This document shows positions 8,068 through 17,801 of a stretch of 33,441 nucleotides of DNA, piece after piece. The stretch covers positions 1 to 33,441 of the forward strand of contig CAXMMT010000011.1 in NCBI GenBank assembly GCA_964194555.1, written 5' to 3'. The position numbers and the translations under genes were made by a program. Within the stretch, counting starts at the first letter, position 1. Each line of letters starts with the position of its first letter. This stretch comes from SZUA-217 sp964194555. GTDB taxonomy: Bacteria > Actinomycetota > Acidimicrobiia > Spongiisociales > ZC4RG35. The notes beneath the pieces were generated by a model. The model saw only the letters and a list, made by a program, of their open reading frames with translations, searched no databases and was not told where the DNA came from.

Positions 8068-9045
8068 CTATTCCTCTTCCTCGCCGCGACGTTCCAGGAA
8101 CCGGGCGAGTGGAGTCGGCATTGCCGCGGTGCGGCTTCCCCAGTCATAGACGACGGCCGAGCCGGCGAAATGATCATGCCAGGCTCTGCGTTCTCTTCCG
8201 AACACGATCCCGATGAGACCGATGCCCAGGATGACGAAACTCAACGGATAGGTGAGAGCCCGAATGAAGGCCTGCCGTCCGGTGAGCGTCACCGCCCCGT
8301 CCGCTCCCACCACTCTCACTCCCAGAACTGCCTTGCCGAGGGTCTTCCCGAAAATGGCCAAACCGAACCACAAATAGATGAAACTCCAAAGGACGAGTGT
8401 CACGGCATACACGAGACCCGGGGTGACCGGGAGAGAGAAGTCGGGCAAAAAGAGGTTGATCAGAAAAACGACACCAGCTGCGATCAGGGCAAAGCTTGCC
8501 GTCACCACAAAGCCGTCGAGGATGACTGCAAGCAACCGAGTGAGCGGACCGGCGTATCGGCCGGTCTTTATAGCCTCACGCTCATCGTTCTGCTGATCGA
8601 CCCAGTCCGCCAGATCACCAGGCCCGGTGGGGAATTCGTTCGGATTCCGACGAACCAGGCCGTTGAGAACACGGAAGAAGATCTCGTCGAGGCCCACCAG
8701 GGGTCTGCGGAACAGATCCAGTGCCGATCCACCGAGATGACTCGTGCTCTCGGCAACAATTTCGGGAATGCCGGCCCGCTCGACGATCTTCACGATATCC
8801 ACCCTGTCCATGAGGGCATCGATGTCGGCTCGGGCCATGAGCGCATCCACATCGACCCTTTCCAGCAGTTTGTCTACGTCGACTCGATCGAGCAGATCGT
8901 TCACGTCCACCCTGTCGAGGAGGGCGTTGACATCGATGTGATCGAGAACGAGATTGGGATCAACGAGGTCAAGCACCCGATCGGAGGCGGCGTTGGCAGC
9001 CCGACTGATGATTCCCCTGCCGTCTGACTCCTGCGGTTGGCTCAC
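8068..9045 (-). CDS. RDD-family membrane protein with N-terminal nonapeptide repeats
   Basis: 325 residues, GTG start. Residues 33-95 are seven tandem nine-residue units of the type LLDRVDVND (VLDHIDVNA, LLDRVDVND, LLDRVDVDK, LLERVDVDA, LMARADIDA, LMDRVDIVK, IVERAGIPE). Residues about 165-300 are an RDD domain: LTRLLAVILDGFVV with the conserved Arg and Asp, three hydrophobic segments (about 171-200, 207-232, 268-287), GKTLGKAVLGVRVVG, and GRERRAWHDHFAGSAVV. RDD proteins are integral membrane proteins, some linked to ion transport; the function of this one is unknown. The acidic C-terminus ends RRGEEEE. Confidence 0.85.
   Translation of the reverse strand: MSQPQESDGRGIISRAANAASDRVLDLVDPNLVLDHIDVNALLDRVDVNDLLDRVDVDKLLERVDVDALMARADIDALMDRVDIVKIVERAGIPEIVAESTSHLGGSALDLFRRPLVGLDEIFFRVLNGLVRRNPNEFPTGPGDLADWVDQQNDEREAIKTGRYAGPLTRLLAVILDGFVVTASFALIAAGVVFLINLFLPDFSLPVTPGLVYAVTLVLWSFIYLWFGLAIFGKTLGKAVLGVRVVGADGAVTLTGRQAFIRALTYPLSFVILGIGLIGIVFGRERRAWHDHFAGSAVVYDWGSRTAAMPTPLARFLERRGEEEE
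8761..8949 (-). repeat. Seven tandem 27-base coding repeats
   Basis: Encodes residues 33-95 of the RDD protein. Each unit is nine codons, with a hydrophobic pair, an acidic residue, Arg, and a VDV or IDI core. Units 2 to 4 are most alike; the outer ones have diverged, with the last becoming IVERAGIPE. The periodic DNA also keeps the opposite strand open, which creates a long antisense reading frame that should not be called as a gene. Confidence 0.85.
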
Positions 9046-9054
9046 ATCAGAAAC

Positions 9055-10722
9055 CTAACCCGTTACTGCGCCGTTGCTCGCCGAGCCCACCAGACGCGCA
9101 TACTTCCCTAGTGCACCGGTCGGGTATCTGGCAGGCTGGGGGCTCCATCGCGCGCGCCGCTCCTCGAGCGTCGCATCCTCCACCAGGACATCGAGTGAAC
9201 GGGCCGGGATATCGACGCGAACGCGGTCACCCTCCTCGACCAGACCGAGAACGCCACCGACCTCCGATTCAGGGGCGATATGACCGATGCACAACCCCGT
9301 CGTCCCTCCCGAGAATCGGCCGTCCGTGATGAGAAGCACATCCTTGCCCAGACCTGCGCCCTTGATGCCAGCGGTGATCTGAAGCATCTCTCTCATCCCG
9401 GGGCCCCCTTTGGGACCCTCGGTCCGGATAACTACAACGTCTCCATGGGCGATCTCATGATTGAACAGGGCATCGAGCGCGAGCTGCTCACCAGCGAACA
9501 CACGGGCAGGCCCTTCGAAGGTGTCCAGTGTGACACCGGCAACCTTGACGACAGCCCCCTCGGCGGCCAGATTGCCTCCGAGAATGGCGATCCCTCCCTC
9601 TTCGGCCAAGGGCTGACCCGGTTCCAGGATCACGTCCTGATCGTCGGGCATAACGGTGTCGGCGAGGTTCTCCGCCATCGTCAGGCCGGTGACTGTCATC
9701 ACGTCGCCATCAACAAGACCCTCGTCGAGCAATACCTTGAGGACCACTGGCACACCCCCGATCCTGTCGAGATCGACCATGTGATAACGCCCGAAAGGCT
9801 TCAGATCTCCCAGGTGGGGGGTCTTGCGAGAGATGCGATCGAAGTCCTCGAGATCCAGAGAGACATCGGCCTCGTTGGCAATCGCAAGAAGATGAAGCAC
9901 GGCGTTGGTCGATCCACCGAGAGCCATGACGGTGGTGATGGCGTTCTCGAAGGCGGGACGGGTCATGATCTGTCTCGGGGTGATGCCCGACTCGAGAAGG
10001 GCCATCACTGTCTCTCCGGACCGACGTGCCAAATCACGAAGCCTGGGATCGATGGCAGGCACGGTGGCCGAGCCCGGCAGCGACATGCCGATCGCCTCAC
10101 CGACCGACGCCATCGTGTTCGCCGTGAACATGCCCGCGCACGACCCGGCGCCGGGACACGCAGCCCGCTCGATCTCGAGAAGATCATCCGCCGAGATCCG
10201 ACCGTCAGACTCGGCGCCGATGCCCTCGAAGACGTCGACTATCGAGATGTCTTTGCCTCGGTAACGTCCCGGCAAGCTCGATCCTCCATATAGGAACACC
10301 GCAGGGAGGTCCAAGCGGGCGGCCGCCATCAGCATGCCGGGAAGCGACTTGTCACATCCGGCAATGGATACCAGGGCATCGAAGCGTTCGGCATGCATGA
10401 CAAGCTCGACCGAATCTGCGATCACCTCACGAGAAACGAGCGAGGCGCGCATCCCTTCGTGCCCCATCGCTATGCCATCGGAGACCGCAATGGTCGAGAA
10501 GACCAAACCCACTCCCCCGGAACCGGCGACACCGGCCTTTGCATGCTCCGCCAACTCAGGACCCGTGAGATTGCACGGGGTCACCTCATTGCCGGCGGAC
10601 ACCACACCTACCTGGGGTTTTTCAAAATCCTCATCCGACAATCCGACGGCACGCAACATGGCGCGCGCTCCGGCCTTGGCGGGTCCTTCCGTTACATCGT
10701 GTGATCTGATTTTCAGTGACAT
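9055..10722 (-). CDS. ilvD: Dihydroxy-acid dehydratase
   Basis: 555 residues, the usual length. It dehydrates 2,3-dihydroxy-isovalerate and 2,3-dihydroxy-3-methylvalerate to the 2-oxo acids of valine/leucine and isoleucine synthesis. Fe-S ligands are visible as C50 (NEVTPCNL), C123 (IAGCDKSLPGM) and C195 (CPGAGSCAGMFTANTM), fitting the [2Fe-2S]-type enzymes. GGSTNAVLHLLAIA and the C-terminal GRFSGGTTGLCIGHIAPE are also family signatures. It is divergent from ilvC, with repeat copy A in the 224-base gap. No leader peptide or terminator was recognised in front of it. Confidence 0.97.
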   Translation of the reverse strand: MSLKIRSHDVTEGPAKAGARAMLRAVGLSDEDFEKPQVGVVSAGNEVTPCNLTGPELAEHAKAGVAGSGGVGLVFSTIAVSDGIAMGHEGMRASLVSREVIADSVELVMHAERFDALVSIAGCDKSLPGMLMAAARLDLPAVFLYGGSSLPGRYRGKDISIVDVFEGIGAESDGRISADDLLEIERAACPGAGSCAGMFTANTMASVGEAIGMSLPGSATVPAIDPRLRDLARRSGETVMALLESGITPRQIMTRPAFENAITTVMALGGSTNAVLHLLAIANEADVSLDLEDFDRISRKTPHLGDLKPFGRYHMVDLDRIGGVPVVLKVLLDEGLVDGDVMTVTGLTMAENLADTVMPDDQDVILEPGQPLAEEGGIAILGGNLAAEGAVVKVAGVTLDTFEGPARVFAGEQLALDALFNHEIAHGDVVVIRTEGPKGGPGMREMLQITAGIKGAGLGKDVLLITDGRFSGGTTGLCIGHIAPESEVGGVLGLVEEGDRVRVDIPARSLDVLVEDATLEERRARWSPQPARYPTGALGKYARLVGSASNGAVTG

Positions 10723-10743
10723 CTCGGGGCGATGTTACGGCCG

Positions 10744-10907
10744 AGTGGTGTGTCGTGGAAATAGCGCCAGCATATGTCCGAGTCCTCGGTGTTATCTGGC
10801 CAGGACACACAACGAAGGCGCATCGGCGAGATGCGTCGAGGCGGAGGACAAAGCCAGGAACGTCGAGGGCCGGAGAGATGCGGTGATTATTTCTGCGACA
10901 CACCACT
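10744..10907. repeat. Palindromic dispersed repeat, copy A
   Basis: 164 bases with perfect 12-base terminal inverted repeats, AGTGGTGTGTCG and CGACACACCACT; the match continues inward after two mismatches through GAAATA/TATTTC. An internal hairpin is formed by CGCATC (10819-10824) and GATGCG (10830-10835). The core shares TCTGGCCAGGAC, CACAACGAAGGCGCA and TGCGTCGAGGCGGAGGAC with copy B at 26769-26931. It occupies most of the gap between the divergent ilvD and ilvC genes. No protein typical of a transposon is encoded. It may be a non-autonomous mobile or structured RNA-type repeat. Confidence 0.85.
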
Positions 10908-10946
10908 TGTTTTGGAGACGGCGAAGATTCGATCCACAATCATCCA

Positions 10947-11951
10947 ATGGCGACGATCTACTACGACAAGGACTGCGACCTCAACCTGATCCAAGACAAG
11001 CTGGTAGCGGTCATCGGCTACGGCAGCCAGGGACATGCTCACGCCCTCAATCTTCGGGACTCCGGGGTGGATGTGGTTGTCGGTCTTCGACAGGATTCTG
11101 CCAGTCGGACGGCTGCTGAGAAGGAAGGGTTGCGGGTCCTTACTCCTGATGAGGCCTCTGCGTGGGCAACCGTGATCATGATGCTCGTGCCGGATCAGGT
11201 CATGGGCGGCATCTACTCCGAGTCGGTGCAGTCCAACCTCGAACCGGGTGACACCCTCGCGTTCGCTCACGGATTCAACGTCCATTTCGGCGAGATTGCC
11301 CCGTCCGAAGAGATCGACGTCATCATGGTGGCGCCCAAGGGGCCGGGTCATCTGCTGCGTAGGACCTACGAAGAAGGGTCGGGCATCCCCTGTCTTCTCG
11401 CCGTCCACCAGGACCCTTCGGGGAGCGGGCGCGCCCTCGGGCTCTCCTACGCCTCGGCGATCGGCGGAGGACGAGCAGGGATCCTGGAGACCACCTTCAA
11501 AGAGGAGACCGAAACCGACCTCTTCGGTGAGCAGGTGATCCTTTGCGGGGGTGTCTCCGAGTTGATCAAAGCCTCGTTTGAGACTCTCGTCGAGGCTGGC
11601 TATCAGCCAGAGTCTGCGTATTTCGAGACCCTCCACGAGTTGAAACTGATCGTCGACCTGCTGTACGAAGGCGGTCTCTCCTGGATGCGCTACTCGATTT
11701 CAGACACCGCCGAATACGGCGACTACACGCGGGGCAACCGGATAATCACCGATGAGACCAAGAAGGCGATGAAAGAGGTGCTCGAGGAAATCCAATCGGG
11801 TGCCTTCGCCAACGAATGGCTGGCCCAGGCACGGGAGGGAGCCCCCGTCCTCCATGAGCAACGAGCGGCCAACCGGGCTCACCAGATCGAAGAGGTCGGA
11901 GATGATCTTCGAAAGCTGATGCCGTTCCTCGACCCCAAAACCGCTCCCTGA
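10947..11951 (+). CDS. ilvC: Ketol-acid reductoisomerase (class I)
   Basis: 334 residues, standard for the short class I enzyme. It converts 2-acetolactate and 2-aceto-2-hydroxybutanoate to dihydroxy acids with NADPH and Mg2+. The N-terminal Rossmann motif is VAVIGYGSQGHAHALNLRDSG, with the cofactor loop GLRQDSAS. The C-terminal knotted domain has PKGPGHLLRRTYEEGSGIPCL, DLFGEQVILCGGVSELI, ETLHELKLIVDLLYEGGL and SISDTAEYGDYTRG, which hold the metal and substrate ligands. It is read toward ilvB but separated from it by an attenuator at 12027-12165. Confidence 0.97.
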   Translation: MATIYYDKDCDLNLIQDKLVAVIGYGSQGHAHALNLRDSGVDVVVGLRQDSASRTAAEKEGLRVLTPDEASAWATVIMMLVPDQVMGGIYSESVQSNLEPGDTLAFAHGFNVHFGEIAPSEEIDVIMVAPKGPGHLLRRTYEEGSGIPCLLAVHQDPSGSGRALGLSYASAIGGGRAGILETTFKEETETDLFGEQVILCGGVSELIKASFETLVEAGYQPESAYFETLHELKLIVDLLYEGGLSWMRYSISDTAEYGDYTRGNRIITDETKKAMKEVLEEIQSGAFANEWLAQAREGAPVLHEQRAANRAHQIEEVGDDLRKLMPFLDPKTAP

Positions 11952-12026
11952 ACCTTCAAGCGTGTGCATGGACTCGATCCCACGCCCCCAACTTGTTCAC
12001 ACGCGAGAAGACAGAGTTGTCAGACC

Positions 12027-12056
12027 TTGACACTCGCGTCACCGCAGGTACATACT
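12027..12056 (+). promoter_or_regulatory. Promoter for the ilvB leader transcript
   Basis: TTGACA at 12027-12032, an 18-base spacer, then CATACT at 12051-12056. Transcription would start near 12063, placing the leader ATG (12070) only a few bases from the RNA end. The cimA leader has the same arrangement, with TTGACC, 17 bases and an identical CATACT. Confidence 0.7.
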
Positions 12057-12069
12057 GTTCACCCGCATC

Positions 12070-12114
12070 ATGTATATCCACCAATACCCCGTAACCGATC
12101 TTCTCATCGAGTAG
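12070..12114 (+). CDS. Leader peptide of the ilvBN-leu operon (attenuation)
   Basis: A 14-codon open frame reading MYIHQYPVTDLLIE. It contains Ile, Val, Leu-Leu-Ile; the cluster LLI comes right before the end. Its stop is followed directly by a hairpin and then an intrinsic terminator, and then the ilvB start. This is the layout of ribosome-mediated attenuation, where stalling on scarce branched-chain tRNAs prevents termination. The near absence of a 5' untranslated region is common in actinobacteria. There is no ribosome binding site upstream, consistent with leaderless initiation. Confidence 0.8.
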   Translation: MYIHQYPVTDLLIE

Positions 12115-12136
12115 CGCACGCAGCCCTCTGCGTGCG
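12115..12136 (+). promoter_or_regulatory. Pause/attenuation hairpin after the leader stop
   Basis: CGCACGCAG (12115-12123) and CTGCGTGCG (12128-12136) form a perfect nine-base-pair stem with loop CCCT, starting at the base after the leader stop codon. A ribosome at the end of the leader would melt it. A classical antiterminator pairing with the terminator arm was not obvious by eye. Confidence 0.75.
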
Positions 12137-12139
12137 CCC

Positions 12140-12165
12140 AACCCTCCACGACGGAGGGTTTTTTT
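12140..12165 (+). terminator. Intrinsic terminator (attenuator) before ilvB
   Basis: AACCCTCC (12140-12147), loop ACGAC, GGAGGGTT (12153-12160), then a run of Ts through 12165. The stem is eight base pairs. It ends ten bases before the ilvB ATG, so it can only make sense as a conditional terminator. Confidence 0.9.
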
Positions 12166-12174
12166 GTTACCAAA

Positions 12175-13893
12175 ATGACACAGCAACCATTCACAGGATC
12201 CAACTCGCTTTTCCGCAGTCTCGAGCACGAGGGTGTGGAGATGATCTTTGGAATTCCCGGCGGGGCGATCCTCCCCGCCTATGACCCCCTGCTCGACAGC
12301 CCGATCCGTCACATCCTGGCCAGGCATGAGCAAGGGGCCGGCCACATGGCCGAAGGGTACGCGATGGCGACCGGGAGGGTGGGCGTGGCCATGACCACCT
12401 CGGGGCCGGGGGCGACCAACCTGATCACCCCCCTCCAGAACGCAAAAATGGACTCCACTCCCCTGGTGGCCATTACCGGTCAGGTGGGTACCTCAGCCAT
12501 CGGAAGCGACGCCTTCCAGGAGGCATACACGACAGGCCTGGCGATGCACTGCACCAAACACTCCTATCTGGTGACCGACGCCGATGACCTTCCAGCCGTG
12601 ATCCACGAGGCATTCCACCTCGCATCCACAGGACGGCCGGGACCGGTGCTCGTCGACATTCCGAAGAACGTGCTCAATCAACCGACCCAGTGGTCGGAGC
12701 CGTCGCTGGCCGGCCTTCCCGGGTACAAGCCGACGAAAGAAGGCCATCCCAAGCAGATCAGAGCCGCCATCGAGCTCATCGAGTCTGCCGAACGGCCGGT
12801 CCTCTATGCAGGTGGCGGAGTGATCAACGCGGGAGCCTCCGCCGAACTCGCCGAGTTCGCGGTGGCCGTCAATGCGCCGGTGGTGACAACCCTGATGGCA
12901 CGAGGGGCGTTCCCCGACGACCATCCTCTGGCATTGGGGATGCCGGGTATGCACGGCACCTACCCAGCCACAACAGCCATCCAGAAAGCCGACCTGTTGG
13001 TCAGCCTCGGCGCACGGTTTGACGATCGTGTGACGGGCAGAGTCGATGCCTTCGCACCACACGCCAAGGTGATCCACGTCGACGTCGACCCCGCCGAGAT
13101 CGGGAAGGTGCGCAACGCCGAAGTGCCCATCGTTGGGGACGCCCGGCTGGTTCTCCGAGCCTTGATCGATCGGGTGCTGTCATTGAGAGACGCTTCTGAC
13201 GCTCCGCGACGAGAGCAGTGGTTCGACCAGCTCGACTCTTGGAAGATGACTCATCCGCTGTCATACGACCAGGATCCCGATGGTCCGATCAAGGTCCAGC
13301 ACTTCATTGAGCGTCTCCATGCAATCACCAATGGTGAGGCGGTCGTAGTCGCAGGCGTGGGTCAGCATCAGATGTGGGCATCGCAGTTCTGGGGTTTTTC
13401 CCGGCCACGCTCATGGATCAACTCCGGCGGGCTGGGGACGATGGGATTCGCAGTCCCGGCGGCAATCGGTGCGAAGACCGCCAGGCCAGACGATCTCGTC
13501 TACGCACTCGACGGCGACGGCTGCTTTCAGATGACCTTTCAGGAGTTGATCACAGCCTCCACCGAAGGCATACCCATCAAGGTCGCTGTTTTCAACAATG
13601 GCGGGTATGGCATGGTCAAACAGTGGCAAAACCTCTTCTACGACGGTCGCCTCTCGGCAATCGACCTGGGCACCACGATCCCTGACTACCCAAACCTCGC
13701 CGAGGCAATGGGCTGCGTTGGGCTCCGTGTCACCCATGCCGATCAGATCGACGTCACGATCGAGAAGTCCCTCAGCATCAACGACCGTCCTGTAGTCGTC
13801 GAAGTGGTCACCGACCGCGACGAGATGTGCTTCCCAATGGTTCCGGCCGGTGGATCCAATGACGAAGTCGTAATGGGCCCGGAGGATCTCTGA
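12175..13893 (+). CDS. ilvB: Acetolactate synthase, large (catalytic) subunit
   Basis: 572 residues. Thiamine-diphosphate enzyme making 2-acetolactate or 2-aceto-2-hydroxybutanoate, the first common step of branched-chain synthesis. Signatures: FGIPGGAILPAYD, the catalytic glutamate in RHEQGAGHMAEGYA, TSGPGATNLITPL, the FAD region GGGVINAGAS and LGARFDDRVTGRV, and the ThDP/Mg motif GDGCFQMTFQEL followed by NNGGYGMVKQWQ. The ATG at 12175 lies immediately after the attenuator. The stop and the ilvN start share one base (TGATG), typical of tight coupling of the two subunits. Confidence 0.97.
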   Translation: MTQQPFTGSNSLFRSLEHEGVEMIFGIPGGAILPAYDPLLDSPIRHILARHEQGAGHMAEGYAMATGRVGVAMTTSGPGATNLITPLQNAKMDSTPLVAITGQVGTSAIGSDAFQEAYTTGLAMHCTKHSYLVTDADDLPAVIHEAFHLASTGRPGPVLVDIPKNVLNQPTQWSEPSLAGLPGYKPTKEGHPKQIRAAIELIESAERPVLYAGGGVINAGASAELAEFAVAVNAPVVTTLMARGAFPDDHPLALGMPGMHGTYPATTAIQKADLLVSLGARFDDRVTGRVDAFAPHAKVIHVDVDPAEIGKVRNAEVPIVGDARLVLRALIDRVLSLRDASDAPRREQWFDQLDSWKMTHPLSYDQDPDGPIKVQHFIERLHAITNGEAVVVAGVGQHQMWASQFWGFSRPRSWINSGGLGTMGFAVPAAIGAKTARPDDLVYALDGDGCFQMTFQELITASTEGIPIKVAVFNNGGYGMVKQWQNLFYDGRLSAIDLGTTIPDYPNLAEAMGCVGLRVTHADQIDVTIEKSLSINDRPVVVEVVTDRDEMCFPMVPAGGSNDEVVMGPEDL

Positions 13894-14399
13894 TGCAACA
13901 CACCCTCTCGGTGACTGTCGAAGACAAACCCGGTGTCCTGGCCCGGGTCTCGGCGATGTTCTCCAACCGGGGCTTCAACATCCACTCTCTTGCGGTCGGA
14001 CCCACCAACGTGGAGGGGCGGTCCCGAATCACGCTGGTCGTGGATGCCCCCGAGTTGGAGCAACTCAAGAAGCAGCTTCACAAGCTGGTCAATGTCATCA
14101 GGGTCCAAGAGCTGGAGCCTTCCGACACCCTCGAGACCGAGGTGATGATTGTCCGCGTCTCATGTGATCCGGCGAGCCGCGGCGAAGTGACCGACACAGC
14201 ATCCCTGTTCGCAGCCCGGATGATCGACCTCAGCCCAAGATCCATGACTCTCGAGATATCGGGCACACCGGAACATCTCGCAACTTTTCTCGAACACGTC
14301 AGGCCATACGGAATCATCGAGCTGGTCAAGTCGGGTCGGGTGGCGATGAAGAGGCTGTCAGATGTATCAGCATCCCCAGTTGGAGAGCGCGCTCGATGA
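13893..14399 (+). CDS. ilvN: Acetolactate synthase, small (regulatory) subunit
   Basis: 168 residues. The N-terminal ACT domain has SVTVEDKPGVLARVSAMFSN and RGFNIHSLAVGPT, the valine-binding region in characterised homologues. The C-terminal domain (about 80-160) has IVRVSC, ARMIDLSPRSMTLEISGTPE and GIIELVKSGRVAM. It activates IlvB and gives feedback inhibition. It overlaps ilvB by one base and is followed after 16 bases by a small LeuA-like reading frame. Confidence 0.96.
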   Translation: MQHTLSVTVEDKPGVLARVSAMFSNRGFNIHSLAVGPTNVEGRSRITLVVDAPELEQLKKQLHKLVNVIRVQELEPSDTLETEVMIVRVSCDPASRGEVTDTASLFAARMIDLSPRSMTLEISGTPEHLATFLEHVRPYGIIELVKSGRVAMKRLSDVSASPVGERAR

Positions 14400-14415
14400 G
14401 AGATAGACGGTCGTG

Positions 14416-14628
14416 ATGGGAAACAACTCTGGAAGGGTCGCCTTGAGAAGCGCTCTCGATGGCATGAGCATCCAGTTGAGCCCAAGCTCGTTCGAACAGG
14501 CCTTCGCACGAATGGAGCGGGCAGCGAATCTGACTGGCCAAGTGTCCGAAGCCCAGATGCAGGCCATAGTCGACGACGTCGTGACGGGAACAGAGATTCT
14601 GCAAGAGGTGGCAGCGTCCTTCCGATGA
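14416..14628 (+). CDS. Small protein resembling the linker subdomain of 2-isopropylmalate synthase (LeuA)
   Basis: 70 residues from ATG 14416 (a GTG three bases earlier is also possible). The stop overlaps the leuB start in an ATGA, so it is likely translated and coupled. GNNSGRVALRSAL, then FEQAFARMERAA and VSEAQMQAIVDDV, follow the pattern seen just after the catalytic barrel in LeuA/homocitrate synthases (GKHSGRHA..L, then AFxRFKxLADKKKxVTDxDLxAI). The catalytic barrel and the C-terminal allosteric domain are both absent, and only 16 bases separate it from ilvN. It is either what remains of a deleted leuA or a stand-alone regulatory domain. The similarity is judged by eye from family patterns; the function is unknown. 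Confidence 0.6.
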   Translation: MGNNSGRVALRSALDGMSIQLSPSSFEQAFARMERAANLTGQVSEAQMQAIVDDVVTGTEILQEVAASFR

Positions 14629-15700
14629 CGGCACACCGCATTGCTGTTGCACCCGGCGACGGGACCGGACCCGAAGTAATCGCCGAGGCGGTCAAGGTTC
14701 TCGAGACGGCCGGCGACACTTTCGATTTCAATTTCGAAGTCACCACATGCGACCTCGGCGGCGAGAGATACCTCCGCACCGGAGAAACTCTCACCGGTCC
14801 CGACCTCGACGAATTCAAACATTCAGACGCCATCCTGTTCGGAGCTGTCGGACACCCCGATGTGCCTCCCGGCGTGCTGGAACAGGACATCATCATCAAG
14901 ATCCGACGGGAATTGGATCAATACATCAATCTGCGCCCGATCAAGCTTCACCCAGGTGTCAACAGTCCCCTGTCCGGTGTTACCCCGGAAGACGTCGACT
15001 TTGTCGTTGTCAGGGAGAACAGTGAGGGCCTCTATTCAGGCAAAGGCAGCTTCACGGCCAAAGGATCACCCTTCGAAGTGGCCATCCAGGAGTCGGTCAA
15101 CACCCACTTCGCTGTCGAACGATGTGTTCGATTTGCGTTCGAGCTCGCCGCCGACCGACCACGGCGACGCCTCACCCTGGTTGGCAAGACCAATGTCCTC
15201 ACCTACTCGTGGGACCTGTGGGCACGAGTCTTCGATGAGGTCTCCACCGAGTTCGAGGACGTCACCACCGACTACGCCCACGTGGACGCGACCTGTCTGT
15301 GGATGGTCGAGGATCCGGGCCGATTCGACGTGATCGTCACCGACAACATGTTCGGGGACATCATCACCGACCTAGGTGCAGCAATTCAGGGTGGCTTGGG
15401 AATCGCCGCCGGAGCGAACATGAACCCCGAGGGTGTTTCGATGTTCGAGCCGATCGGGGGGACAGCCCCGGGTTTTGAGGGCACCGGCCAGATCAATCCC
15501 CTGGCCGCCATCGGTGCAACGGCAATGATGCTCGATGACCTGGGAGAGGAGTCGGCGGCTCGAGCAGTTGAGACTGCAATTGGGGAAGTGGCAGGATCGC
15601 TGCCCTCTCTCCGAGCCGGCCAGATGGGCGCTACGACTTCTGAAGTCGGAGATCGTGTCGCCGGTCTCGTGGTCGCCACCAGCGCTGTGGGGACATCCCG

Positions 15701-15704
<4 letters not shown>
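14625..15704 (+). CDS. leuB: 3-isopropylmalate dehydrogenase
   Basis: 359 residues. NAD-dependent oxidative decarboxylation of 3-isopropylmalate; the family often also accepts erythro-3-methylmalate (citramalate route). The N-terminus AVAPGDGTGPEVIAEAVKVL, the substrate region INLRPIKLHPGV, FVVVRENSEGLYSG, the catalytic GKTNVLTYSWDLW, and the metal-binding FDVIVTDNMFGDIITDLGAAIQGG followed by MFEPIGGTAP are all present. It starts inside the preceding small frame's stop and ends inside the leuC start (ATGA), so translation is coupled through the operon. The wider isocitrate/isopropylmalate dehydrogenase family is certain; leuB is favoured by position with leuCD. Confidence 0.93.
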
Positions 15705-17166
<1,462 letters not shown>

Positions 17167-17170
<4 letters not shown>

Positions 17171-17799
17171 GAAAGGTCTCCGCGATAACCGGGCGAGCAG
17201 TCCCCATCGATCGTGAGAACGTCGATACCGATCAGATCATCCCTGCACGACATCTCAAACGCATCGAGCGTGACGGGTACGGGCCTTTTGTCTTCGGGGC
17301 GTGGCGCGACGACCCTGACTTCGTGCTCAATGATCCTGCATACGACGGAGCAACGATCATGTTGACACGCTCGAATTTCGGTTCCGGGTCCAGTCGGGAA
17401 CACGCCGTTTGGGCGCTTGACGGTCTGGGCATAGAGGTGCTGATTGGGGTGAGCTTCGCGGATATCTTCAAGGGCAACTGTTTACAAAGTGGCATGCTCA
17501 CGGTCGAGCTTCCAGAGGAAGACATCGACCATCTCATGGATCTGGTCCGGAGGTCGCCTCAGACCGGGATCAAAGTCGACCTACCAACTCAGACGGTGCA
17601 GATCGTCGGCAACGCCTGGAAACGAAGGTTCGAGATCGACCCTTATCGCAAGTATCGGCTTCTTCGTGGTCTCGACGACATCTCGATGACTCTCGAATAC
17701 CTCTCCGACATCAAAGCCTACGAACAGCGAAGAAACGATGACCTGCTCCCAAGCACTGCCTCATCCCAGGAGTCGAACGTGCGATGGAGACCTGGTTGA
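17167..17799 (+). CDS. leuD: 3-isopropylmalate dehydratase, small subunit
   Basis: 210 residues from the GTG at 17167, which overlaps the leuC stop; a longer frame from 16993 runs through leuC and is not used. The protein opens with TGRAVPIDRENVDTDQIIPARHLKRIERDGYG and has RSNFGSGSSREHAVWAL, GVSFADIFKGNCLQSGMLTVEL and a C-terminal DPYRKYRLLRGLDDISMTL, all typical. The last 25 residues are a poorly conserved tail. Followed by a hairpin and then the convergent acyltransferase gene. Confidence 0.95.
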
Positions 17800-17801
17800 G
17801 C

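Noticed and set aside
8170..9027. Long plus-strand frame of 285 codons opposite the RDD gene.
   Set aside because: Created by the periodic 27-base repeats and codon bias on the other strand; the minus-strand protein has a clear RDD domain.
9280..10293. Plus-strand frame of 337 codons opposite ilvD.
   Set aside because: Antisense shadow of a certain gene; no recognisable domain.
10631..10939. Minus-strand frame across the ilvD start and repeat copy A.
   Set aside because: Overlaps the start of ilvD in another frame and is explained by the repeat.
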